Part shown: piece after piece, positions 20,486 to 29,578 of the stretch | Layout: each line of letters opens with the position of its first letter | How positions within the stretch are numbered: the stretch's first letter is position 1 | Source of the DNA: Echinostoma caproni | Taxonomy: Eukaryota > Platyhelminthes > Trematoda > Plagiorchiida > Echinostomatidae | Assembly: GCA_900618425.1 (NCBI GenBank) | Contig: UZAN01040893.1 | Location: forward strand, 29,276 to 58,853 | Reading direction: 5' to 3' | Length of the DNA: 29,578 nucleotides | Translations under genes and position numbers: made by a program | Notes under the pieces: model-generated | Database searches by the model: none | What the model was told of the DNA's origin: nothing | Seen by the model: the letters and a program-made list of their open reading frames with translations, nothing else

Positions 20486-20721
20486 GTTGTTGTTGGTTGT
20501 ACCGCATTGGCTGCATCCGGTGGTCCTGATTCACGACACGCGGCCCTTAGTCGTGCTCTGTTCGATGTTGTTGTGATCGACGAGGCGACCCAACTGTTGC
20601 TTCCCACCGCACTAGGATCGCTGTTCTGTCTACGTCCGAAGCCGGTTGCTCGCGGTGCTCGTTTCGTTCTAGTCGGTGATCCTCATCAGCTTCCTCCGCT
20701 CGTGCAGAGTTCTCGTGCTCG
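20486..20721 (+). CDS. DNA2: DNA2 exon: motif II (DEAT) and motif III
   Basis: VVVGCTALAAS corresponds to human LIVATTCMGI. FDVVVIDEATQ is Walker B/motif II, with Asp-Glu at 20579-20584 (human DEAS). FVLVGDPHQLPPLV at about 20663-20704 is motif III (human GDHQQLPPL). Between them the human PICLGPLFFSRR stretch is replaced by a longer loop with several extra residues. Acceptor catcag at 20485, donor gtacgt at 20722. The frame reading into the exon from 20402 is intron. Confidence 0.96.
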
Positions 20722-20963
20722 GTACGTTTTGGATGGAGGTTGCTTCATGGCTTCATTTGTTACCTGTGATAAAACTAAGCTCCGTTTGGCGAGGAGCTTT
20801 TTGCTGTATCTTTGTGTATACTAGCGTGCAAGTCGGCAGCCTGGCATTAACTGGTTGGTTGCTTATCTAACTGTTGACCACGTTTTTTGGTGTTTCATAC
20901 CTTACTCGCCTGTTAAGAAGCATTAATCAAAGCCGAGAACAAAGTTTTTTTTATTGCCAAGAC

Positions 20964-21000
<37 letters not shown>

Positions 21001-21079
21001 TAATGGAAGATTTGATTGAATTTCAAAGAGGGAATTCGTCGTGTGTAGAAAAATTGAAGCGTGAGAACCCGGCTGGTGT
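20722..21079. other. Intron 12, first part with TA microsatellite
   Basis: Contains the (TA)n tract at 20965-20995 and otherwise nothing recognised. Confidence 0.5.
20965..20995. repeat. (TA)15 microsatellite
   Basis: An uninterrupted TA dinucleotide run that can self-pair, located about 90 bases before the LINE fragment. Confidence 0.95.
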
Positions 21080-22330
21080 TAGACCCGGTTGAGGTTGTAT
21101 CAAATCCGTATTTTAACTCTTCGCCAAATACTGGAGCACCGACGTACTTTTCGTAGACTCGCCACCTCTGTCTTCCTCGATCTGAAAGCAGCCTTCGACT
21201 TTGTCGACCGCTTCAAACTCTGCTCCTGCTTTTCCCTGAATGATGTGCCCGAGAAATTGATTTCAATATTACGACCTCTTTATACTCATAGTCGAAACCG
21301 AGTCCAGGCTTACGGCTCTTTTCCGCCCTACTTCACCACGGAAAGTGTGTTCGTTAGGGTTGTCCTCTCTCCCTCCTTTCCTGTTTGACTTTGTTATAGA
21401 TTAAATTATGGGAACAGTCCTATCCTCGTGCGAAGATAGCGGTATCAGTTTGCTCCCAGGACTATGGAGACAACATTGTCCTACCAAGTAAAGACCCAGT
21501 TAAGTTGCAAGCTTTTCTGGATAGTTTGATTGCTAGTGTAGCCATGTTCGATATGTTTCCCACTTTCAAACAGTAAAATGTTGCTACAAGATTGGGTTAA
21601 TCCAGCCCCCAACTGCACTCTAACTTGGGATGTAATAGAGGAAGTAGACAAATTTTGCTACCCGGGCAGCTATATCTAAGGCGGACGCGTCACAGTTGAA
21701 TCTCGATAGGCGTATAGAAGACTCGATTGTTATTTTCCAACTTGAGACACCTATGGCCCCTTCGCGACATCCGACTGTCTGTGAAGGGGCGGGTATATGC
21801 TGTAGCAGTTAGGTCAGTCCTGCTCTACGGTGCAGAGACTTTAACATTACTGGAACGGGATAAAAATAGATTGTCGGTGTTGGAACACAGCGGTCTACGT
21901 CGCATTGCATGACTCGGGTGGGGAAACCAGACGAGCAATGTTGAGGTTAGGCACAGTTTTAGGTAATCTCGGTCGTCCATTGGAGCAAGTGGTCGGCCTC
22001 GATAGATTACGTTGGTTGGGGCTTAGGTTACGCACACCACCAAATAGGTTGCCACGGCGCGCGATGTTTGATGTAGGTATTGGGTAAAAATAGCCAAGGG
22101 TGGTCAAAATAAGACCTGGCAGAAGAGTTTGAAGACCCTAACTAGGAGACTCAGTCATATTGGTCGCGTTAGACTCCCCGGACGGGGACCTCGGGATGAT
22201 CGTAACCGATGGTTAGAGAAACTGAGTGATATGGCGCAGTGGCGTTCGTGCGTCTCGATTTCTTTGCAACCTTAGTCCATCGAAATTCTCCATCTTCTCT
22301 TCGACTACTTTCAACTCTCCTGTCCTTCTC
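21080..22330 (+). mobile_element. RTE-like LINE, decayed: RT core to 3' end
   Basis: Plus-strand frames give in order: TLRQILEHRRTF and SVFLDLKAAFDFVDRF (RT motif with the first catalytic Asp), DVPEKLISILRPLY, FTTESVFVRVVLSPSFP (decayed GVRQGCPLSPF), EEVDKFCYPGSYI, FSNLRHLWPLRDIRLSVKG, SVLLYGAETLTLLERD, and PNRLPRRAMF close to the 3' end. This is the usual order in fluke LINEs with an endonuclease-RT ORF. The minus-strand copy at 27345-27945 shares the last four segments. Several stops and frame changes show it is dead. It is in the same orientation as DNA2. Clade (RTE or a relative) is not settled. Confidence 0.78.
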
Positions 22331-22975
22331 CTACAGCTTCATCCCGATGTGCAGCCCGAAGACAACAGTAGAAACGAAAGTGTGTGCTTGATGGTTGAAA
22401 AACTGAAAACTGGAAGAAACACCAGTTCCATAATCCGTCGTCTAATAGATTACGACAAACGCGATTCTCAGAAATCCCTTCGTGTCATAATTTGCCGAGA
22501 GACTAACCCTGTTTTAATTTTCACCTTGACAAAAGTTATTCGACCTCACCTCTACAGCATGGGTGAGCAAATAGATTTCGTGGTTGGCTGCTGCCATGGT
22601 CAATCAGTGATTGCCCCACGGAAACGATTATGATCCCTGCTCTCATGCCCAGTCTGGTTCAATTTCTCCCAACATTTGGTCCTTTTGTTGATTGCTGTTG
22701 CCCGTGTTTGTTCACGTACCTGCCTGTCATTTTTCCAACCAAATGTGATCTGAATACATGCGCACAACCGATGAGTTTATCACACCGTAGTTGATTTGAG
22801 CACATCCTTTTGTCGGGAATGTTTTTCTAACTCTCTCGTGCATGTAAACCTATTGAGGGAATCTGGTTGCATGACACTTCGGTGTTCACACTACTCGTGC
22901 TTCACAATCTGATCCACAAATAAACTTTCCATGTACTCACTGAGCTCCGCCTTTCTGGTATTTTTTTGTTCACAG
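22331..22975. other. Intron 12, last part
   Basis: The first 70 bases (to about 22400) resemble the 92-bp repeat near 27047-27343 in inverse orientation and are probably LINE 3' sequence. The frame through 22633 has no known similarity. The end is a T-rich acceptor tract (ttttttgttcacag). Confidence 0.45.
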
Positions 22976-23231
22976 CCAGGCCGGTTTGGAATGTAGTCTG
23001 TTTTCGCATTTGCTCCACAATGCAGACAAATCTGCTCTGGGCAACGCGACGCTGGATTCAGTGTCAACCAAACATCCGGGACTGGTCACACTCACTTTGC
23101 AGTACAGAATGAATCGTGATATTCTGTTCCTGACCAATGAACTCACCTATGCACATGTTATTCGAGCTGCTGATGAACGGGTTTCCCAGTCCACACTGGC
23201 AGATGTGTTAAACCCCGACGAACTATTGACT
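22976..23231 (+). CDS. DNA2: DNA2 exon: QYRMN motif and helicase domain link
   Basis: GLECSLFSHLL matches human GMSESLFKRL. LVTLTLQYRMNRDILFLTNEL with QYRMN at 23100-23114 matches human [20 protein letters not shown] almost residue for residue; the Arg in this motif senses the ATP gamma phosphate. The exon ends LNPDELLT. Acceptor ttcacag at 22975, donor gtgagt at 23232, ending in phase 0. Confidence 0.96.
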
Positions 23232-24384
23232 GTGAGTGTGCCCTGACTGTATGTTGACCATTGTGTCACAATCTGGTGTATTTCAGATGACCTACTGAAC
23301 TCTCCGTCACTTTCGATTGGCTAACATTGACGCACTTTTCGCAGACAGATTGAATTTTCTAACTGGGTTTTTACCCGGTTTACATGGAAGGCGAAATGGA
23401 TCGTTTTGCGTTTTTAATTATACCGTTATTTGATGTGTGTGCACTGTCATGAGCCCATAGTGCCTACCGTTCAAACATGGCAACAAGCAGCATAACTCAT
23501 TCGAACAGAACTGGTAAATCACATAAGAGCTCAGTAGGAGAGACGTAGTATTGAGGCGAATGACAGCTAGTCTGAGTACCACCAAGGTTCAGTGGTGGTC
23601 ATATGGTTTGATTCCCGCACCTGAGGACTCAATTACTGCAGTGACAGCGCTTGGGCTTTTGAAATTTCTTTGACCGAATGCCTCAAGGATTATGCAACAA
23701 ATATCTCATTCACTTGAACCCCAGTTTGTTTACTTTGATTTTGCTCAGCAGTATGAATCCTTTGTCCGGTGTTTCACGGAATTCTTTATTTATTCCAGTT
23801 AACTCGTCCCCCCACACACCACTCTCCTATAAAAAGTTGTCGGGTTTGGGCTAATTCTGTCCGAGTTATACGTAACCGTAAATGATTGTTGTGCCAGGAT
23901 AAACACGTTCATATGTTCACAACAACCTTGCAGTGTTAGATTGTGCTATATCGTGTCTAAACAATGCGTAACGCTTGTGTTCTCTACCACACTGAGGTCC
24001 CCGGTGTGATTGATTCACACAGCTGATGAGATCCAGTGAGCTTGAAGCAATTGTACAGTCTTTCTTAGTTCTCCGACTGGCATTAATTTTGCTCCGTGTA
24101 CGCTAGAAATTTCCCTTAGGGTCTGAAATTGGTTTAGTTCTTTTGCGGGCGACGCGAGGCTTCCTTCTCGGCCACACTCGTTTTTCAGTTCCTACCTCCA
24201 ATGACGAGTTGGGATATTTCTCTTCCCACTTTTTCTCTATTTCACTGCCATTCTTTTTCATTTTGATTTGGGGTTTATTTCCTATTGTAATGACAGGTTC
24301 GGTCATCGCCCATAAAACGATGTGGCAAATTCCCAGATATGATTATGATTAAATATTCTTCCTCTTATTGTTATTTTGGTATAG
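23232..24384. other. Intron 13: one isolated B-box-like site
   Basis: A perfect polymerase III B box (GGTTTGATTCC, 23605-23615) sits in a stretch that could be a decayed tRNA-like SINE, but I found no convincing A box. Nothing else is recognised. Confidence 0.35.
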
Positions 24385-24456
24385 AAATCTCCATGGGCAA
24401 AACGTGTTTTCAGTACAAGCGTTTCCGATGCTGTTGTATTCTTGGATACACATATG
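24385..24456 (+). CDS. DNA2: DNA2 exon: FLDT segment of helicase domain 2
   Basis: The 24 codons read KSPWAKRVFS and SDAVVFLDTHM, matching human NPWLMGVF...PVCFLNTDK. The acceptor is ggtatag at 24384 and the donor gtaagt at 24457; both junctions are phase 0. Only 72 nt long, it was found by looking for this conserved strand between the exons on either side. Confidence 0.9.
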
Positions 24457-26176
24457 GTAAGTTGGTCGAGATCTCAGCAGTTTTACGGAACACTATATTT
24501 TTCATAATTTGTTGCACTTTTCAATACGGGGACAGAATAACTCTACTTATACGTGGTTGATAGTGGTTTTTTTACAATTTTCCCGTTATGAAGGCCGATA
24601 ATTGCACAGCGGTAAGGAAATCAGTTTTTCTATTCAGTTCATACGTACATCCTATAATCATGCACTTCCGTGCCGCGATTTTGATTGGTCTTTTGGCTAC
24701 CTATCTGGATGATGGATTCGACGTAGATTTATTTAAACGTTCGACGCAGCACCAATTGGACGCTAGAGATTCCAGGTAGATTAAGGGAAACTCGAACAAA
24801 GCTACGCTACTGCCCTCCACTCAAACCATCCAAACAAACCTTACAGCTTACCTGGATCTTCTATGCGATTTGTTATGCATCAATTCTGTTTGTCTCACCT
24901 TGTTGGTGAGCCAGGGATAGAAACAAGAAACATCTTTTATGATTTGTAAACGAGGGGAACAACCTGGGGTGCCTGCGGCATAAACGCAAGCAAAGTGGAT
25001 TTCTGCATTGCTCAGTTGACAGGGGTGATAGGCAGGGGATCGTTGTATCCTCTGATGTGAGACACAATCGCCTTGATTGCGAGAGTACAAAATTCAGCTC
25101 TGTTTATTGTGAAACGTTGAATGACAACAGCTCCCCAACTTGACCTGTTCCCATCACCCATAGGCGTGTTAGGTAACTGACTCCTTCAAATCGTCGCATT
25201 CTATGAACCACTGAGAATCATGACCCATAAAGTACTGTTGTGGGTGTCACGCTTTTTCACCTACAAGCCTTCGCTATGCTTTTCCTTGTTAGACCCTAGT
25301 CCTTCTGCTAGTAATTAGTTCCTTGTGGTCAATATACTTGCGCATTTTTGCGAGGATTTGTTAGTATAACGCGCCTCACCTTTATTGTTGATCGTAATGT
25401 TACGTCGTTATGAACAGCAATTTTATCAGTTCTCTTGTGAGGACAAAAGTAACTTTTCTTGACATCTAAAAGCATAGTTATACATGCCACCGTACAACAA
25501 TCCTTATAACAAAAAAATAGGTCAATTATTCGCTAGTAGACGGAATACTGTCAGGTTTCCCGAACCTAAGCCGGTGAATTTTATGAGGGGCTCACGACCG
25601 GAACTTTTGGTGATCACCACCAGAGCCAAAAGGATGTGGGTGTAGGTCTACACCTGGTTGGTTGGAATCGGGATTTATGGTCACCCCGCTTTCATGAATT
25701 GCCAAGTAGTTCACCGGTCGGGTTGTGATCTCTGATGTTGTCCTTCCGTGAAAAACCACCTCCGCTGCACAGAGCCTATTTAAGATGTTTGGTCGCGTAG
25801 GAGCATTTCACGAGGTGCAAGGTAACCGATCACCACCCAAGGTATCCACCCCGGACCAAACTGAGGCTGACTGGTCGGTTTACGTGCACTACCAGTGAGC
25901 TCTGAAAAATTGCACACTTCCGTTCATTTCTTCCTGATTATCTGCTTGACTAGATAAACTAAGGGCTTGTAGTAAATGGAACATTACCAGTCAAAATCAG
26001 ATAACATGAGATGATTTTTAAATGTACTGAATAAGTGACTGTAAATTCAATAAACGGAGGTAGTTTTGGTTTCATTGACCAAAATTTTTAACTAATTTTT
26101 AAATGTTAGTGACGGGGTGGGGTACATAACTTCACCATTTCGAACCTTAATCTTCTCTCTCTCCCTCTTAAAACAG
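24457..26176. other. Intron 14: no recognised gene
   Basis: Frames at 24588-24779 (plus) and 24848-25090 (minus) are unrecognised. The stretch 25560-25880 is GC-richer than its surroundings and contains the 12-nt palindrome tgtaggtctaca; it looks like a repeat but has no diagnostic motif. The intron ends ctctctctccctcttaaaac before the acceptor AG. Confidence 0.4.
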
Positions 26177-26272
26177 TGGAATTGTTGCTCAACCCCATCA
26201 ACCTCAGGAATCCACTTACGAAATCCTACAGAAGCAAAATTAATTTACTGGATTGTTTCCGAATTCGTGCGA
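26177..26272 (+). CDS. DNA2: DNA2 exon: PTEAKLI segment of helicase domain 2
   Basis: HLRNPTEAKLIYWIVSEFVR matches human [20 protein letters not shown]. The acceptor aaacag at 26176 follows a long pyrimidine tract and the donor is gtaagt at 26273, both phase 0. This is the last DNA2 exon I can find. The next should encode the GIIAPYR segment, which I did not see before the right edge. Confidence 0.9.
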
Positions 26273-27046
26273 GTAAGTCGATCAAAATCGTTCATACATA
26301 CTAGCGAGGTGTGACATTTGATTTACAAATTCTGAGTCTCTCACTCCGGATGCAAGCTTTATGGTGTTCATAGTAATCCTAGATTTACTACATGCGGATA
26401 GCTGCATTTCGTTCAATCCACGAAGGCTATAACCGTATCGCTCTGTCACTTTTAATCTTCCATTGTGTGTAAGCACATCCTCAGTTAGGTTGAATTCGAC
26501 GGGATACTTTCGCTGTAAATAATTTTTGCATTTACCGTCTATTGGCATATACCTACATGTAATGCAAAAAACGCCCTAAGCGCACCTACAATTTTTTACA
26601 GTTTCTCCCGAACGCGTACATGATAATTGGTACTCACACGTATTCTCTAAGCACAATGTATAAAACTCGAATAGGGATTCAAATTTTGACCCAGTCAAAT
26701 TGATTTTATTCCGGATCTTAAGGTTTGGAAATGCTCCTCACAAACACTGACGTTCAGGGCCCACCAGTGAACTTTTTCAAATTAACAGTAAATACTTAAC
26801 AGTACAAAGTAGCCAATTCAGTTATGCACAAATGATCATCACTATCATGACCGTACGGAATTGTCTCTATAATGTATTCCGAGCTGATAACGTTTCTCTT
26901 CCAGATAGCGATTCCACAAATAGCGAGATGCCGCGCACATCGAAGTCTGTAGTAATTCATATACTATGCAGAAGGAGTGGTTATTTATTGGTACTTGAGA
27001 GGGCATAGCGATGTATAATCAAAATGATTGATTTCAGTTCAGTTCA
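26273..27046. other. Intron 15, first part
   Basis: An 88-codon minus-strand frame (26282-26548) has no known similarity and no start context worth noting. Possible acceptors at about 26600 and 26903 open no DNA2-like sequence. Confidence 0.4.
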
Positions 27047-27343
27047 GTTTAAACAACCATTAGGCATGCATTTCCGTGCGACGCTTTTGGTTGCTGTCTT
27101 TTGGCTGCCCATTTTGGTGAACAATAAGAGGAAAATAGNGGCTCACCCCCATAGACTAACTTGATCAGAGATGTGACGTATGCGACCAAACAGCGTACGA
27201 TTTTTAGCAAGGCAGGTAGAGGATGGGAAAAATAATCGGTGATCGTTTTCCGTTTAAACAACCATTAGGCATGCATTTCCGTGCGACGCTTTTGGTTGCT
27301 GTCTTTTGGCTGCCCATTTTGGTGAACAATAAGAGGAAAATAG
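27047..27343. repeat. 92-bp direct repeat, two copies with an N beside the first
   Basis: Positions 27047-27138 and 27252-27343 are the same 92 bases, 205 bases apart. Their inverse complement resembles the 3' end of the LINE near 22330-22400. An ambiguous base lies at 27139, directly after the first copy. The arrangement may be a real tandem duplication or an assembly join. Confidence 0.85.
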
Positions 27344-27950
27344 GAAGGCTGAAAGTAGGACCGAATAGAAAATTGAAAAGTTCAGTGGACTAATGAAGCA
27401 GACAAACTGAGAAGATGCACGAACGCAACTGTTTACGACACCCAGCCATATCACTCAGTGTCTTTCACCATCGGTTACGACCATCCCGAGGTCCCTAACC
27501 AGGGAGTCTCACGGAACCTATGTGATCCAGTACTCTCGTTAGGGATGTCTGACCCTCATGTCAGGTCTTAGCTTGATCACCCTTGGTTTTATTCCATCCA
27601 CTAAGTGCCTCGGAAAACATCGCTCGCCATGGCAACCTATTTGGTGACATGCGTAACACATGCCCCCAACAAAGTAATCTATTCAGATCGACCATTTGCT
27701 CCAGTGGGCGACCGCGGTCGCCTGAAACTTTGCGCCTGACCTCATCATTGCTTGTTCGGCTGTCCCATCAGATTCGTGTAATGCTGCGTAGACAGCGATG
27801 TTCAATCGCCGACAGTCTACCTTCATTCTGTTTTCTTAATGGCCAAGTTTCTGCTCCATATAGCAGAATTGGTTGTACTGCTGTAGTGTACACTCGACCC
27901 TTCACGGACAGCCGGATGTCGCAACGAGACTGCACCTTGACGTGATGTGG
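27344..27950 (-). mobile_element. RTE-like LINE 3' half, minus strand
   Basis: Reading down from 27945: DIRLSVKGRVYTTAVQPILL, YGAETWPLRKQ, then LSAIEHRCLRSI, RPLEQMVDLNRLLCWGHVLR, and NRLPWRAMF, followed by a tail to the 92-bp repeat. These are the same C-terminal segments as in the plus-strand copy at 21727-22260. At least four stops or frameshifts are present. It abuts the 5' part of the same kind of element in the opposite orientation at about 27950. Confidence 0.8.
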
Positions 27951-28990
27951 TGGCTTGTGTGCCTCAGTGACCCTGCGAGCTACACAGGATGGCTTCTCAC
28001 AGCCGTAGATCCAATCATGCCTGAAAGGTCAACGAGTAGAGGCCAGACGAAGATCAGTCTCACAAGGTCAGCTGCTTGGGCACCTCCTGGCTTTCTTCCT
28101 CTATCCACACCCGCCCCTGGAGAGGCCACTCCAGCAAATAAACACGATGAGGGGCAGTTTACTGGTAAGAAAACCCCGGTAGATGGAAGTAGGAACGGGG
28201 TACCTTGGGCTTCCTCTCGACAGTTGGAGAAGTTTTCGCACCTCATTGGACAGCTACCGCCCGCCCAAGCTGTGCAGCCCCCAGCTAATAAGGTGCTGTC
28301 CCGTCCACGTTCCGCTTCTCTCATTGGGTGCATGAGGCTAAGGATTGATCCCGAAAAGCGGACCGATAATCAAAGCACCAGCGAGCAACACAAATAATCG
28401 AAATTCAAAGGCCTTGCGTGACAGGTCTCCAGAAGCTCCCATATGGGTGCTTCGTTCACGCTCCCGCGTTGGATTTACGCCCCATTGCCTTGTGGGTCAG
28501 ACTCTTGAGTCGAAGGCTCCGGTTAGGGTTCCCAAAGAAAAATCCCTTTATCGGTGTGGGCTACCGCGAAGTGTGTCGTGCCTTAAAGTCTTAGACACCC
28601 ATTTGGAAAACCCTCGTTCCCTTCTGACCAGTTTTTCCCAAACGACTGCTGTTTACAAGACCCATCGGATATCTTTCAGCGTTATACCAACAAGTCCAAA
28701 CAATCAGAAGTTACAGGATTTTTGAAGCCGAAATTCCATCTTTACTTAGCCACCTTCAATGTTCGCACACTCCATCGGTGTTGCTGGTGTCGGGATTGCG
28801 CTAAGTGCCAAGGCTGAGCGCTCGCTTCTTGACTGGATTCCAGTCAGTAGCCGATTGTGCGCTGTACGTCTCAACGGTTCAGTTCCAGTTGACAGCCACA
28901 AAATGAAGCGTCGATGATTATTCGTCGTATCGGCGTATGCACCGACCGATTGCAATATACCTGAAATCAAAGATGAATTCTACCAGAATC
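27951..28990 (+). mobile_element. RTE-like LINE 5' part: upstream ORF and start of endonuclease
   Basis: The plus frame at about 28019-28397 (MPERSTSRGQTKISLTRSAA onward) is a Pro/Ser-rich, low-similarity region that I take to be the 5' part of the LINE ORF. A frame change leads to the stretch 28400-28725, part of which is repeated at 1-92. From about 28740 the frame reads LYLATFNVRTL, the first strand of the apurinic endonuclease, and then ALASWIPVSSRLCAVRLNGS, followed by LFVVSAYAPTD. Internal stops and a deletion between the first strand and ALASW are evident. The segment ends near 28993, where sequence from a later part of the ORF follows directly. Confidence 0.7.
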
Positions 28991-28992
28991 TC

Positions 28993-29230
28993 TGAGGAAT
29001 GACCGCGAGAGGTGGTGGGTAGAAAAGTGTAAAGAGATGGAGAAAGTTGCGGCTATTGGTAATGGTCGCAATCTATTCCATCTAATTAGGAATACGGGTC
29101 CTAGGAAAATAAGGGTAAATGAGGTAATTAAGGAATCCGATGGCACACTGATTCACGATCAGCAACGCAATCTTGACCGCTGGGCTGAACACTTCAAGGC
29201 TCAGTTCAACTGGCCCCCATCGACACCTTA
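28993..29230 (+). mobile_element. RTE-like LINE: linker between endonuclease and RT
   Basis: The frame reads KEMEKVAAIGNGRNLFHLIR and then DRWAEHFKAQFNWP, the stretch that lies between endonuclease and RT in fluke LINEs. It directly follows the endonuclease N-terminal part, so the rest of the endonuclease is missing at this point. Confidence 0.72.
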
Positions 29231-29578
29231 TCTTTCGCTCCCCGCTTCGACTATGCAAAAGGAGAATTTCGCTCGTAGCAAAGCGTGGTCCGTATCCACA
29301 AGTGTTGACCAGTAAGAGCGGCAGTCTTGAATTGATCCCCTCCAGCGGTAACTGGTGGTGATGTGGTCGATTTGGGTCCAGTGCAGTGAAGAGGTTGGCG
29401 GTTTCCATCTAAGTCGATGGCGTTTCCTGTGCGAGAAGTTCGTGTTTGACAGGAACAATCCGTGGTCGGTGCAGAGTTGAATTAGGCGATCTCCGTTGTC
29501 CGTTCGGTTGGCTGGGATTGCGTGTGGTCCGCCAAGAAGCCTTTCTGATTCGTCCAGGTATCCCACTTGAGCATTGAA
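29228..29578 (-). mobile_element. RTE-like LINE: endonuclease C-terminal half, inverted
   Basis: On the minus strand, coming in from the right edge: NAQVGYLDESERLLGG, then TDNGDRLIQLCTDHGLFLSN, TQIDHITTSYRWRGS and DTDHALLRAKFS. This is the endonuclease half missing from the plus-strand copy, with the active-site Asn of NAQVG and the D-H pair of DTDHAL. The frame is open for 112 codons and runs to the window edge, so the element may continue to the right. Its orientation is opposite to the linker next to it. Confidence 0.78.

Larger units (their letters stand above)
527..26272 (+). other. DNA2: DNA2 gene, partial: 15 internal exons of the DNA replication helicase/nuclease
   Basis: DNA2 is a nuclear and mitochondrial enzyme that joins a RecB-type nuclease to a superfamily 1 helicase. 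It trims long 5' flaps in Okazaki fragment maturation and resects DNA ends. I joined 15 exons by protein similarity and splice sites: 527-604, 2521-2689, 4639-5027, 7993-8181, 9616-9744, 10436-10606, 13825-13935, 14566-14645, 14690-14791, 14914-15029, 15416-15568, 20486-20721, 22976-23231, 24385-24456 and 26177-26272. Every junction is GT-AG and keeps the reading frame, giving about 782 codons of a protein that is about 1060 residues in human. Nuclease, Fe-S, beta-barrel and helicase motifs appear in the family order, and the key catalytic residues seen are intact, so the gene looks functional. The N-terminal part lies upstream. Helicase motifs IV-VI lie downstream or were missed. No promoter or polyA site belonging to it is visible. 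Confidence 0.93.

Noticed and set aside
23560..23640. SINE call around the B box at 23605-23615
   Set aside because: A single B-box match without a credible A box is expected by chance in DNA of this length.
24003..24045. CTGATGAG at about 24024 as a hammerhead core
   Set aside because: No pairing stem II and no GAAAC partner at proper distance.
25560..25900. GC-richer stretch with small palindromes, considered as a MITE or SINE
   Set aside because: No terminal repeats, polymerase III boxes or target duplications could be found by eye.
26282..26548. 88-codon minus-strand frame directly after the last DNA2 exon
   Set aside because: No similarity, start context or splice signals; left as unassigned intron.
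1..29578. CRISPR arrays, prokaryotic operons, tRNA or rRNA genes
   Set aside because: No regularly spaced repeats, no ribosome binding sites before long ORFs, and no complete cloverleaf or rRNA signature; tRNA-like hits are SINE heads.

Overview
The window looks like animal genomic DNA, most probably from a flatworm of the digenean (fluke) type. Coding is split into short exons with GT-AG introns of 44 bp to about 4.9 kb, and there are no bacterial-style operons. The introns are packed with decayed Penelope-like elements (PLEs), CR1-like and RTE-like LINEs and tRNA-derived SINEs of kinds I associate with trematodes. Organism assignment is inference; the species cannot be named from this sequence alone.

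One host gene accounts for almost the whole window. Fifteen plus-strand exons between 527 and 26272 join in a fully phase-consistent chain of 2347 nt (about 782 codons). They encode the middle of DNA2, the replication and repair helicase/nuclease. In order they carry the nuclease active site (GKID, then ELKTG), three cysteines of the iron-sulfur cluster, the beta-barrel region, Walker A (GYPGTGKT), motif Ia (THSAVDN), the DEAT box, motif III (GDPHQLPP), the QYRMN motif, and the beginning of helicase domain 2. The N-terminus lies upstream. The C-terminal motifs IV-VI were not found before the right edge, so the gene continues outside on both sides.

Layout: 1-526 upstream intron with a LINE scrap; 605-2520 intron 1 with a CR1-like endonuclease fragment (minus); 2690-4638 intron 2 with a PLE 3' part including a GIY-YIG endonuclease (minus); 5028-7992 intron 3 with a LINE reverse transcriptase (RT) fragment, a possible gag zinc-knuckle scrap, a G-rich tract and a 56-nt palindrome; 8182-9615 intron 4 with a tRNA-like SINE and a possible microexon; 10607-13824 intron 6 with a SINE, a 316-N assembly gap and two inverted PLE copies; 13825-15568 five closely spaced exons; 15569-20485 intron 11 with a SINE and a CR1-like RT region (minus); 20722-22975 intron 12 with an RTE-like LINE (plus); 23232-26176 exon 14 and its flanks; 26273-29578 a rearranged RTE-like LINE in several orientations.

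I see no operon, CRISPR array, tRNA gene or rRNA gene. No new biological system is evident. The most notable points are the DNA2 gene scattered across the window in pieces too short to see as long ORFs, the apparently identical inverted PLE copies beside an assembly gap, the palindrome with flanking direct repeats, and the internally shuffled LINE at the right end.
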